Of a DNA stretch of 64,000 bases, positions 10,897 through 22,053 are shown one piece after another (position 1 is the first letter of the stretch; each line of letters opens with the position of its first letter). The stretch spans positions 537,879 through 601,878 of the forward strand of contig MNCI01006052.1 of the NCBI GenBank assembly GCA_015680685.1, written 5' to 3'. Below the pieces are notes generated by a model. That model searched no databases and had not been told where the DNA came from. It saw nothing but the letters and a program-made list of their open reading frames with translations. The position numbers were made by a program, and so were the translations under genes. This DNA comes from Gnetum montanum. Its lineage: Eukaryota > Streptophyta > Gnetopsida > Gnetales > Gnetaceae.

Positions 10897-11738
10897 TGAT
10901 GGGACGCGATATTGCATGGGCCGTGATATCGCATCCCTCACAATATTGTGTACACAATATCATGTCTTCCCCTGCAATATTGCGTATGTGATATCGCGGT
11001 GCGCCATCATATCTATAAATAAGAGGCAGCTCTCCCTTGTTTCATCATCCTAGGCTAGATCATAGTGAAACTCTGGCAAATTGATCACTCCAGAGATAGA
11101 ATATTTTCCATGTGCCTACAGTAGGATTCCTAAAGTGAACATATCTTTATTCAAGCAGGCATTATACTTGAACACAAGTTTGTGTACGAAAATAAAGATG
11201 AGATTCTTGGATAAACCTTACAGTGCATGGAATAGGCTAATTAAGATTTTATTTACTGTTATTTATTATCTTTTATTTATTGCTTTATTAGTTATTAAAT
11301 ATTTCTCAACCCTTCTCTCCTAGTTAAGTGCCTCAGTACAACCACTTCGAGCACGTGCGTTACACTTGGTGATCCTAGCAACAATTAGCATTCGGTAGCC
11401 AAGGTTGCATCAGTTTAGGGTGTGTACAGTAAGTGGGAATGGATGCTGACGCTAGGTTAATTTAAACTTAGTTCATTAGTTCGAGTTAGTAATTAGTCTC
11501 TCAACCCTTCACCTTGTTAGCATAAGAGATAAAAACATAAAAAACTATAAAAATCATATACCTCGGACTTACTTAACCATACACTGTCACAACTACAAGT
11601 AAGTCTGGGAAGACAACGAATGATTAACCCTAAGTGTTCCATGGGCGTGTAGGCACTTAGTCTACGAAGTTCAACTAAATCGCGCATGCTACGCTTCTAT
11701 TCGTATGGTTGAGTGTAGGGGTAGCTCGCCACTCATCA
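10897..11738 (+). mobile_element. Element B: 5' LTR (842 bp)
   Basis: Starts TGATGGG and ends CTCATCA. U3 has imperfect GATATYGC-type motifs at 10906-11000 (several GATATTGC or AATATTGT variants, probably by C-to-T change), then TATAAATA at 11014-11021. It is shorter than its partner because the 3' LTR carries an extra palindrome-bearing unit. Confidence 0.9.
11014..11021 (+). promoter_or_regulatory. TATA box of the element B 5' LTR
   Basis: TATAAATA in TCTATAAATAAGAGGC, identical in context to the 3' LTR copy at 17386-17393. Confidence 0.75.
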
Positions 11739-11739
11739 T

Positions 11740-11757
11740 TGGTGCCATTGCCGAGGA
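11740..11757 (+). promoter_or_regulatory. Element B: primer-binding site, tRNA-Asp type
   Basis: TGGTGCCATTGCCGAGGA, one base after the LTR, differs from the Athila tRNA-Asp site TGGCGCCGTTGCCGGGGA at three positions, all of C-to-T or G-to-A type. Confidence 0.8.
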
Positions 11758-11880
11758 CTAAGTGTTTGTGTGCTAAGTAGAATGTAGGATATCACTCACA
11801 TCATTGGGAGCCTAAACGAACCTTTGAGTTAATTAAATAAGAATTTATATAATGGTTAATTAGCACACCTATAAATAATA

Positions 11881-14384
11881 ATGTCTTCTTCTAACAAAAG
11901 CAATTCACCACCTAGGGATAATACGAGAAATAGTCGGCAATCAAAAACACATAACCAAAATCGGCCACGTCCTCAACAATACCAGATAGTCTATACTCAT
12001 CCCAATGAGTATATTCCAGAATTTACCTTTATCCTCCATCAAGATGAACAGTTGCGATGGATATATTTACAAGGTAACATCATGTTACCTCTGGATCGAT
12101 CAGTCCCTAACATGCTTCTCCATGCTTTGGCACAGATTGGCATGATATAATTATATGCTGAATACATTGCAGAAGATTTTGATACAAGGGATTATTATCC
12201 CACAGCTACACAATGTATGAGGGACTCACAGCAAGAGAGCCAACATACACTATTGAAGGGTAAAGGGGTCTCGCATGTCCTTGGTGAAATAGGAGATGAT
12301 GAACCCATTATAATGGGTTCTATATCAAATGATGTTCCCCCTCCTAATGATGGTGAGGAGGTTGGGTATTAGAACCTATGATCAACGATACGTAACATTG
12401 GTTCTGACCCCCGTGAACGCCAACTGTTCACAAAGGGAACAACAACTCATGATAAGGACAGGCACTTAGATCGTCATCACGATCGGGGCCATAGTAGACA
12501 AAGAGAAGGCAAGAAGCATTGTCATGATGATGGTTCTCCTTCTTCTTCTCCTTCATCTCATCACTCACCCTCTCCTTCCACATCTGGGTGCAGCCATCAT
12601 GAACATAACGGTAAGGATAGATGTAGAAAAAATGAAAGACCTCGACGAGAAAGTCGAGAGAGAGGACAAGGGCACGAACGAAGGGAAAGTAGGGAACAAC
12701 GAAGACATCATAGGTGTCATGAAAGAGATGATCATGATGAGCCCCTACTTTCAACCCAAAGTATGCTCGACATAACGGAGGCTGTAAGAATTCCAACAAG
12801 GCATTAAAAGGATAGTCAGATCAAACGCTTAGATATGCATAACATCCCATGCTTTGAAGGGGGATACAACTTAGATCTGCAACATCATTTACAGGCATTC
12901 CACGATGCTTGCACCTTGCAGAACATAGAAAATGAGTGGCAGAAACTTAAGTTGTTTTGTAGGACACTCATCAAGGAAGCAGAGAGTTGGTACCGGTCCT
13001 TAGAGCTGAAAACCATGAGGAGGTGGAGTACGATGTTAGAACTCTTCAACGATAAGTATCAAACATACTCCAGAGTGTCTAATTTGCATAAGAAGATCCA
13101 AGGATAGAAGCAAGGTACTCATGAACCCTTGCATGCTACCATGGGCTGCTACTACGCATTGTTACATCGTTGTCTGGGCCATGGTTACGCACAACGAGAT
13201 CAACTTCGCCACATCTTAGATGGGCTCAGACATGAGACTAAGATAACCCTTGGGACTTATTCCTAAGGGAGACTATCAGACCTTAGAGCCCATGATGTTC
13301 ATCGCTTGTTGGAGCAAGTAGCAAAAAGAAGAAGGTGACCTACGAAAAAGAGAGTGTGTGGAAGAATACAACCGTGATCCCTCCCTTCGAAAGAAGGGAG
13401 TGACATTTTGTGATGAGGAGGATGAGTCACCACTTGAAGAGTTGGTGAACAAAAAAACCTTGCCAATTCAAAAACTAACAACCAAAGTATCGGCTAAGGT
13501 AGATCAATTATGGGATTCCTTAGACTCTAGACTTGAAACTATCTTGAAAATCGTAGAAGAGTCTAAGGTGGAACAAAGTACTGACAAAGCGGAGAGATAC
13601 AGGCCCTACACATAATAAGGGTAAGGGAAAAATTACTATCTGCAATGAAGTTGTGGACTCAGACATAGACAATGACAGTGGATGTGAGATCTACCAATAT
13701 GACCATCCTAAGGGATGTTATCCAATCAGCTCACATCTACAGGAGTCTGGGGTGTATGCACTTAATCCGAGACTTAACCAATAGTAAACACCTCAAAGGT
13801 TACCTTATCCTCAAGGTAACCCAAGGTAGTTCCACCAACCACTAATGTACTATCCAAGTGGAACTCCACCACAACCCATCAGATAGCATCAGTAGTGGTA
13901 ACACCCACAGTCATGGTGGATGCCACTGCCAACACAATAGTACCCTTACCGGCAGCCAGACCCATATGGATATTATGTGCAGCAGCTGGTTTCCCCAAGT
14001 GACTCTATGGGTCACACAACTCCCTAATGTCACTACCAAGTTTGGGAGTACTTTAGGAGGACTCCTTCTCCTTCGGGGGACATTCTACATTCATCCCATC
14101 CTCCAACTCCATTCGCATCTCTGCCACCTGTAGTTCCCATACAACCTGCTCCAACAATGCAAGGGGAACTCCCCACTCAACCATAGCAACGTAACACTAT
14201 GAGAGCTATAAACATTCAACCTATTGCTGGTTTCAACAACCGTAAGAAAAGAAGACCTTTCTTCAGAACCAAAAGCCCAGATAAGCTCTCGCAACAACAA
14301 GCAGTTGAGCCTATGTACACTCCTCCACCATCCAAAACTTCGGAGCACCCTTCAGTCCAACAATAGAGCTGTACACATACAGTT
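11881..14384 (+). pseudogene. Element B: gag (decayed)
   Basis: ATG at 11881 opens an 89-codon stretch with HPNEYIPEFTFILHQDEQ, the start of an Athila-type gag, and stops at 12148. After a low-complexity Ser/His-rich part (12430-12780), the capsid core continues at 12835-13107: NIPCFEGGYNLDLQHHLQAF, ENEWQKLKLF, LIKEAESWYRSLEL, RRWSTMLELFNDKYQTYS. A tail follows at 13358-13615 (KKGVTFCDEEDESPLEELVN) and a Pro/Gln-rich linker to protease. It is better preserved than gag of A and has clear counterparts throughout. Several stops and frame changes remain. Confidence 0.87.
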
Positions 14385-15075
14385 ATGTTAACACATACCA
14401 TAACCAACCGGATCAAGGTAGGCCACCTTCCCAGGAAACTATCTGACCTTGGGAGCCCCTTAATCTATTTACAAATCATTGGAAATGAACCACATAAGGC
14501 TCTTCTTGACTCAGGTTCTGGAGTTAATTTAATATCACAAGAAATGTATCAAGCCTGGAACCTGCCCCAACTTAAGAAGAGCAACATTCAACTAGAGCTG
14601 GCTAACCAGTCCATCATCATTCCCTTGAGATTGGTGGAGGACATCATTACCACTATGTGTGGGTGGTCATACCCAGCTGACTTCCTGGTGATAAAAGTTA
14701 ACAGTAACAACAGGGACTTCCCAATTATAACAGGAAGGCCATGGCTGAGTACAGTAGATGCGTACCTAGGGATCTACGATCTTTCCTTGCAGATATCTAA
14801 GGTAAATATTTATGGAAAGATAAAGAAGAAGAAAGTTCCGTGCATCACATACAGTGACTCAAAGTGTGATGACATGGAAGAATGTTCAGCATTTCTTCCA
14901 TGTAATCGATGTGCCCAAGAAACACAAATCCAAAGGTGCCTGTATGTAGCAACCACACTAGTAGTAGACACCCCGTGGTTGATAGCTACTAGAAAGAGCA
15001 ACCCAATATGCATGGAACGAACTAAGGAAATAGCTCATGTTGATAACAAAGGCATAGACACATTGGAATATGAGC
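14385..15075 (+). pseudogene. Element B: aspartic protease (mostly open)
   Basis: The longest clean reading frame of the nest (14385-15212). The active site is ALLDSGSGVNLIS with intact D-S-G. Next come LVEDIITTMCGWSYPADF and FPIITGRPWLSTVDA, matching element A part by part. The frame continues to about residue 230, where similarity to A ends at the internal deletion. The last residues of the frame (after RTLARRSW) therefore belong to the deletion scar and 3' region, not to polymerase. Confidence 0.85.
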
Positions 15076-15240
15076 ATCGCCAACTTCCACCCCTTAATCT
15101 GAGAACATTAGCAAGGAGAAGTTGGACAATTCTACAAAATTCAAATAGATGCTCATTATTTCGAATCTCGCCCTTGCAATTCAATCATGGGGGAGATGGC
15201 CACCTATGCTAATCATTGGAGGCCCTCAGTTCTTTTTAGT
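15076..15240 (+). other. Deletion junction in element B: RT, RNase H and integrase missing
   Basis: In element A about 4 kb of RT, RNase H and integrase separate the protease linker from the sequence GTGGGGGAGATGGCCACCC (19285). In B the protease linker leads straight into the same point (ATGGGGGAGATGGCCACC, about 15188), preceded by ATCTCGCCCTTGCAATTCA, which matches the A sequence ATCTTCACCTTTCAACTTA. The exact breakpoint falls between about 15075 and 15170. Confidence 0.8.
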
Positions 15241-15420
15241 TTTTGTTTTACATGTTTTTGTTTTACACATTTTTGTTTTAAAAGTTTTTGTTTTACACAT
15301 TTTTGTTTTACAAGTTTTTGTCTTACACATTTTTGTTTTACACGTTTTTGTTTTACATGTTTTTGTTTTACACATTTTTGTTTTACAAGTTTTTGTTTTC
15401 CATGTTTTTGTTTTACAAAT
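15241..15420 (+). repeat. 15-bp minisatellite, 12 copies
   Basis: Unit TTTTTGTTTTACAYR with variants, exactly 15 bp long, 12 copies in 180 bp, followed by two decayed units. Because 15 is divisible by 3, all frames stay open on both strands, which gives misleading repeat proteins (FVLHI and FCFTH types). Element A has only an irregular T/G-rich version at the same place (19338-19410), so the array expanded in B or its lineage. Confidence 0.93.
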
Positions 15421-17231
15421 TTCTTTAACTTTTCTTGTTTTTGTTTTACAAAATCATTATACTTTTCCATTTTTGTGTGTGTGTTACCTATCCTGTAAGT
15501 TTGTCACCCAATAAGTGTTCTTCATGATGGTATGAACTATTTTTCCATTTGATTGCTAATTTTTAGTTTTTACCTTTAAGTTACGATGTTGATACTAAGG
15601 TATGTTCTTTTGATATGGCAAGCAATGAGTCCACTTCATCCATTCATCCACAAGTTCTATGGTCTCTCTTGGCTTGGAAATGTACAGTCCCTTTCTAATA
15701 AGAACTTTAACGAATCGGTGACTTGCCATTTCCCAAACTAAGGAAGGACTCAAGGTTTGAAAAGGGTATGACTTCAAGGGAACTTGATGCCTTTGTGTTG
15801 GCCATTCTCTTGGGTGCTTGGATGTTTTCTTCTTAAGTTTTCTTACCGTTTCGATGTTACCAAATTCTTGGAAGCTGAGTTAATAAAAATAAGAAGTCTT
15901 TGCATGGTGTGGTTCTCACGCATAAAAATATAAAACAAAAAAAAACAACACAAAGAAGAAAAAGAAAGAAAGTGAGAATTCAAAGCACACCCCTTAGACA
16001 AAATAATCTCTTGGGCTACAAGCACTGGTTATGAAACTAAAATAAAAATGTTCCCTCTAACTCAGGCCCTTGTCACTTCCCATTCTCTCCTCATTTATTT
16101 CATGAGAATGGTGGTGGCTCTTTGGAGATGCATTCTTGTTATTCACGAGGATGGCTTGGCCGAATGCATTGATGCGAAGTCACTAGACATGGTTGGTTTG
16201 AGGCCGGAGTTGGAATGAGATTCGCCAAGTCACATTAATCATGCAACACACAAGGGGCTATATACCACCTTGTTCTTGAGACTCCATTCCATTCTATTCT
16301 CTCCATCCTTCTCTACATTGTTCACCTCATTGTCGGTTGTATCATTAGTGTATATTTTGATAGATGCATTGTTTTCTTTTTGGTAAATTCTTACGGTTAA
16401 AACTTTAAATCTTGTTCCAAAGGACATTCCCAGAGCCTACAGACTCTTTGAATGTGGGTTTCTCAGGGCATTAAGGGCATGAGCCTACTTTGGGGAGGAC
16501 CCACTGACACTCCTATTTGGGGCATCGGTTAAATTCTTTTCCTTAACATTTTTGCAATCCATTTTGTTTTGTTCATTTCCATCTTAACATCCATTTTATC
16601 GACGTTACCGTTGTCTCTTTTTATCCATCCTTCTTATTCCTATTATTTTTCCATTCTCTCGCTACCAGAGGTCCGCAATTAGTCATGGGGGTATAGGGCC
16701 CAATTTTTTCTCCTAACCCCTACACCTTCGGTAGTCATCATTAATATATCTCCAGACCCAAATCAGCCATACCACAACTCAACCAATGGACTTTTACTGA
16801 GGCAAGGTATCCATTACATGATAATTCATCTATCCTTGCTAATACAAGACTGTGTTGTGTGTGCAGATGGAAATCATGCAATAATGGACCAGATCTAGAG
16901 GGAGCACTTGGAATGGAGTAGTGTTGAAAACAGCTATGCAAGGAGCAAGATCAATGATGCACTTATGGATGGACAACGAAAGACATAATCTTAGCATTGG
17001 TAGCAGCAAGACTTCTTCTCTCTTCTCTTTTCTCTTAGCTGTCAATTGAGGCCTGATGTCAATGTAATAAGGTGTTCACTCTTGTTGTCATGAACACTAG
17101 TTTTTTTGTGTCTTGTAATGATGATCCGTTCACATGTCATCCCATTAGTTTCCATTGAGTCAATAATCCCATACCTTTCCAATATTATTGTAAGGAACTT
17201 GAGGACGAGTTTTCATTTAGTCATGAGGGTA
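15421..17231 (+). mobile_element. Element B: 3' non-coding region and polypurine tract
   Basis: About 1.8 kb without coding content. Segments match the tail of A: CAATGAGTCCAC with CATCCACAA (15627 and 19668), CTTTGGGGAGGACCCACT (16487 and 20475), and CACACCCCTTAGACAAAATAA in both. The part from 16725 matches element C at 1-535. A purine tract TCATGGGGGTA occurs at 16683-16693 and again, as TCATGAGGGTA, directly before the LTR (17221-17231). The first may be a copy of the priming site. Confidence 0.85.
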
Positions 17232-18110
17232 TGATGGGACGCGATATCGCATGGGCCGCGATATCGCATACGCTAGATCGCAGTCGTTGCGATATCGCGT
17301 CTTCCCCTACGATATCGCATACGCTATATCGCAGTCATTGCAATATCGCGTCTTCCCCTGCAATATCGTGGTGCATCGTCATATCTATAAATAAGAGGCG
17401 GCTCTCCCTTGTTTCATCATCCTAGGCTAGACCATAGTGAAACTCTGGCAGATAGATCACTCCAAAGATAGAATATTTTCCATGTGCCCATAGTAGGAGT
17501 TCTAAAGTAAACGGATCTTTATTCGAGTAGACATTGTACCTGAACACAAGTTTGTATACGGAAATAAAGCCGAGCTTCTTGGATAAACCTTATAGTGCAT
17601 GGAATAGGCTAATTAGGATTTTATTTACTGTTATTTATTATCTGTTATTTATTGCTTTATTAGTTATTAAATATTTCTCAACCCTTCTCTCCTAGTTAAG
17701 TGCCTCAGTACGACCACTTCGAGCACGTGCATTACACTTGGTGATCCCAGCAACGATTAGAGTTTGGTAGCCAAGGTTGCATCGGTTTAGGGTGTGTACG
17801 GTAAGTGAGAACAGATGCTGACGCTCGGTTGATTTAGACTTAGTTCATTAGTTCGAGTTAGTAATTAGTCTCTCAACCCTTCACCTTGTTAGCATAAGAG
17901 ACAAAAACATAAAAAACTATAAAAATCATATACCTCGGACTTACTTAACCATACATCATGACAACTACAAGTAAGTTTGGGAAGACAACGAATGATTAAC
18001 CCTAAGTGTTCCATAGGCGTGTAGGCACTTAGTCTATGGAGTTCGACCGGATCACACATGCTACACTCATATTCATATGGTTGAGTGTAGGGGTATCTCG
18101 CCACTCATCA
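17232..18110 (+). mobile_element. Element B: 3' LTR (879 bp)
   Basis: Starts TGATGGG and ends CTCATCA. U3 has three perfect GCGATATCGC palindromes at 17241-17250, 17258-17267 and 17289-17298, and a roughly 50-bp unit repeated almost twice (about 17260-17360, ending GTCTTCCCCT each time). TATAAATA is at 17386-17393. The extra unit explains why it is longer than the 5' LTR. Confidence 0.9.
17241..17365 (+). promoter_or_regulatory. Cluster of GCGATATCGC palindromes in the LTR U3
   Basis: Three exact copies of a 10-bp perfect palindrome plus several one- or two-mismatch copies, all within 130 bp upstream of the TATA box. Equivalent but more decayed clusters occur at 562-590, 4165-4200 and 10906-11000. 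The position suggests protein-binding sites or a conserved U3 repeat; this role is inference. Confidence 0.6.
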
Positions 18111-19190
18111 GTTGGTGTGTCCCTAATGCTGATCAACTACACATTCTCCAAGATGCTCATGAAGATCTTTGTGGAGGACACTATGTTGGGAGATGCATGA
18201 CCATTAAAATCCTGATGGTAGGGTACTATTGGCCAACAATCTTTACGGATGCTCATCATTATGTTCACTCTTGTAAACAATGCCAATGAGATGATGAAAT
18301 GATTACTCAAATGGAGGGATCTCAAAAATGGATTCAACCACTGGAACCCTTCAACATCTGCGGCATTAATTTCATGGGTCCCATCATGCTCATGTTAAAT
18401 GGAAAGGCGTACATCATAGTTGTTGTTGACTATTATACGAATGAGTAGAAACAACAACCATCATTGACTATACATCTTCTACTCCTACTCAGTTTGTATA
18501 ACAAAATGTTGTAAATAGGTTTGGTGTGCCACATGCATTGATATTTGATAATGAAACTCACTTTACAGGCACTACTTTTTGAAAGCTCATGCAACACTTG
18601 AGGGTTGAATATAAACTCATAACACCCTACCACCCCCAAGCCAATGGTTAAGTTAAGGTTACCAATAGGAAAATCACAAGGAATTTAATAAGAATTGTTA
18701 GCAAATATAGGAAAGACTGGAGCACAAAACTCAACAATGCCCTTTGGACCTACTGCTCAACATGGAAACTTCCTATAGGTTATTCTTCTTATAAACTTGT
18801 GTATAGAAAATTACTAGCACTTCCTATTCAATTTGAGGACTGTACACTTTCAACAGCCTATGACCTTGACCTTGACTTGAGTCTAGCATAAAAAGAAAGA
18901 TTGATGAATCTCAACCTGCTAGATAAAAATAAAATGGTGGCCCTATCATCTAACAAGTTACACAAGGCCTACAACAAAAAGCGTCATGACCTTAGAATTA
19001 AAAAAGTCAAATTTCAACTAGGAGATAAGGTTCCCTACTGGAGCCCCACACACGTACCTCAACAAACTAAGTTCCAAATGTTGTGAAAAGGACCTTACAT
19101 CATTTACGAAACTTTTTCTTCTAGGACCATGATGATTTAAAAACCTGAGAGCCCAGACAAGAAACAACTGGTCAACATCCAATAAATTAA
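18111..19190 (+). pseudogene. Element A: integrase (decayed)
   Basis: Resumes in frame after element B. The HHCC zinc-binding part reads H..H with YYWPTIFTDAHHYVHSCKQC. The catalytic core shows FNICGINFMGPIM (expected IDFMGP, so the first Asp is Asn), HALIFDNETHFTG, TPYHPQANG, and WSTKLNNALWTYCSTWK. LVYRKLLALPIQFED, KAYNKKRHDLRIKKVKFQLGD and KGPYIIYETF close the domain. The order is typical of Athila elements. Frame changes and TAG/TGA codons are scattered along it. No envelope-like ORF can be seen downstream. Confidence 0.88.
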
Positions 19191-21196
19191 GACTTTCCAT
19201 GAGCATAAGCCAGCTAATACAACAAACACCTCATCGAATGGACAACCATGCTGCATATTTTGGATCTTCACCTTTCAACTTAGTTGTGGGGGAGATGGCC
19301 ACCCATGCTAACCATATAAGTAGCTCCTCAGTTTTTCAACTTTTTGTTTTATACATTTTTTTTATAACTTTTTGTTTTCCACATCCTTTATTTTACATCT
19401 TTTTGTTTTCATGTTATTAATCTTTTTTTTTTTTGCACCATCGTTAGTACATTTGCTTTTTCTTGAATATTTTACACTTTCTTTTATATTTTCTTATATT
19501 TTGGTGTGATTTTATAACTTTTTAATAATAAGTGCCTAATACAATTGTAATGTGTTGCTTGATGGTGGTATGTACTATTTTGTTATTTTATTGTTGGTGT
19601 TTGGATTCTAGCTTTGAATTTTATTACAGATGATTAGGACATGGTTTCCTTTTTATGCAATAGGCAATGAGTCCACAACATCCACCCATCCACAAACTCT
19701 ATGACTTTCCTCTTTCTAGAAATGTGCAATCCCTTTTTCATTAACAAAACTTTAACAAATTTGTGACTTGGTAGTTTCCAGAATTGGGAAGGATTCAAGG
19801 GTTTAAACAGGGTGTGACTTCAAGGGGATTCAGTATTCTTTGTGCCTTTTTGTTTGCCTAGGTTCATGGTTGTTTTCATGGATTTCTTACCATTTCATTT
19901 TGACCAATAAAAGAAAGTTAAATAATTCTTTGCATGCTGTGGTTCCCATTTCAAAAAAAATGATGGGAATTCAAATCACACCCCTTAGACAAAATAAATG
20001 AGCTACAAGCACTGGTTATGGGACTAAGAAGACATGTTACCCATGCTTGAAGCTCCCCTTTAACTAAGGCCATTCCTCACTTCCTACTTCTCTTTTCTTC
20101 TTTAATAAGAAATGGTGATTGTTTTGTGGGAGCACTCTTGTGTCTCAGGGAGATGGATTGGTCTTAGAATGGTGATGTGAAGTCACTAAATAAGGTTGGT
20201 TTTGGTCTAGACTAATGATGGATCCTGTCAAGTCATTTAACCATAAATTCCACAAGGGACTTCATGTGACCTTAATTAGGAACTCCATTCCACTCTCTCT
20301 CATCCATCTATGCTTTCCATGTTTCACCTCACTCTTAATTTCATGCTCTAGTTCAATGTTCTGGTTTGATATGTTGGAATTCTTAGGTAGTTTCTTCTAG
20401 GTTTTTGTATTTAACCTTCTATAGCCATTAATTATCCATGAAGCCCATGGACTCTTTGGTTTAAACGTGTGCCTACTTTGGGGAGGACCCACTTGCATAT
20501 CTTTTGGTTGGGTTAGTTAAATTTTTTATCCTTAGATACTCTTACAATCAAATCCTTTTGTTTACCTCATCAATGACATCCAATTACGTACATCTTCACA
20601 ACATTCTTTAGTGAACTTTCCTTTTTATTATTGTGAATTCTTACACCATCTTCAAATATTTTCTTATGTAGAACTTTTTCAAATTTAATAGAGTACTTAT
20701 CTATTTTACCCTATTTGTTAGCCTTCTTGCTAACACTACTAAAGGAATTAATCTATCATAATCACAACCTAGTTGAGTGTAACCACTAACAAGACAAGGA
20801 ATTTAATAGCTATGTGTTACACATTGCATACTAATTCATGATTTTTCTATGATTGCAGTGGGAAGCATGGACTAGAAGCGGGACTATCACCACCAAGGAT
20901 GATGCAACAATACCACATGATGAGGATAGTTCATGATCATTGGATCTTCTCTCTCACTCTTCAGCAGCCAAGAAGCATTGGATGTTAGTGTTATCCAGGG
21001 TGTTCACTTCTCTTATCATGAACACCCAATTTTGTAAAGATTGTAACTCTGTACACTTGGGCACTCGGAGTCTATTTATTCCATTTGAGTCAGTTTGTAT
21101 GTTAGTCAATAATCCCATACCTACCCAATATTTTGTAAAGGACTTGTTCCTTCTCTTCTTTGCTCAAGGACGAGTTTTCATTTAGTTGTGGGGGTA
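19191..21196 (+). mobile_element. Element A: 3' non-coding region and polypurine tract
   Basis: About 2 kb, without convincing ORFs, parallel to the tail of element B. It opens with a purine stretch GTGGGGGAGATGGCC (19285) and a T-rich irregular repeat (19330-19510). It ends at GTTGTGGGGGTA (21185-21196), next to the LTR. Confidence 0.82.
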
Positions 21197-22053
21197 TGAT
21201 GAATCATGTCTACATCTGCTTCGATGTCGGGTATCCAATGTTGGAGCCTTGACGTTGGGTATTCGACGTCGAAGCCCAAATACTATGTCAGATATCCGAT
21301 GTCGGGGGATATACGTTAGCCTATAAATATAGTGCTTGGGCTTAGGATTTCCAGTTACTTTTTAATAATTTTTTTCAGTTAGAGTAGTGAAGCTCTTGCA
21401 GTTTTTTTTCTCTAGAGTTAGAATATTTTCTAGGTGCCCGTAGTAGGAGTCTATGTGTGTATGGTTCTTTGTTCAAACACTAATGTACCTGTGCGTAGTA
21501 GTGTGATGAGAATAAAAAAAAAACCCTTTTGATAATCCTTACAGCACTAAGAATAGATTAATGTTTCTTTTAATGCACTTTACTTTCATGCATTTGAATT
21601 AAGCAATTAATTTTCAGTTCTTATGAACATAAGCACAACCACTTTGAGCATACATATAGTGTTTGGTAACCCAACAAGGTTTAATGTTTGGTAGCCCAAT
21701 AACACTATATGTGTTCAGGATGTGTCCAGGAAAGTGGGATGGGTACTTGTGTTAGGCTAGCTAGGCAGACATTGAAGTAGATCCTAAATTACTTCACTTT
21801 TCATTTTTGTTGTAGGCGATTAAACTTATAAAATATAAAACAATAAAAAATCATGTGCCTTAATTACACTTAAACCATACTCTTGAGCCTCACAAGTGTA
21901 GTTGGGAAGACAATGAACTTTCTCAACACCTATTTCACTTCCTAGATGAACTAGTGCATTGGAGAACTATAGGTCCATGGAATTCGGCCAGATCACATGT
22001 GAACACCTTAGTGATTCGTATGGTTGGACGTAGGGGTACCTTGCCGCTCATAA
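21197..22053 (+). mobile_element. Element A: 3' LTR (about 857 bp)
   Basis: Starts TGATGAA; the end reads CTCATAA, one change from CTCATCA. U3 carries GATGTCGGGTATCC-type repeats and a GACGTC palindrome (about 21225-21310) in place of the GATATCGC motifs of B, C and D. TATAAATA is at 21322-21329. From 21570 on it matches the 5' LTR remnant at 5198-5691. Chromovirus coding sequence starts immediately to the right, so A inserted into element E. Confidence 0.87.

Larger units (their letters stand above)
10897..18110 (+). mobile_element. Element B: Athila-type LTR retrotransposon with RT, RNase H and integrase deleted, nested in element A
   Basis: 7.2-kb insertion bounded by two related LTRs (10897-11738 and 17232-18110). 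The 5 bp at each side are ATTGG and GTTGG, a target duplication with one change. Removing the insertion joins the element A reading frame as ..DGLVHW and CVPNAD.., so the boundaries are secure. B keeps a primer site, gag, protease and long 3' non-coding region, but jumps from just after protease to the 3' region near 15075-15185. By eye the LTRs agree at roughly nine of ten positions over the 200 bp after the TATA box, so the insertion is old but clearly younger than A. With no polymerase or integrase it could have moved only with enzymes from another element. Confidence 0.93.

Noticed and set aside
15241-15420. CRISPR array
   Set aside because: Units are contiguous with no spacers, and the DNA is of plant origin.
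15149-15514. Repeat protein of Phe-Val-Leu-His or Lys-Gln-Lys type
   Set aside because: All frames of a 15-bp DNA repeat stay open; there is no sign of a gene.
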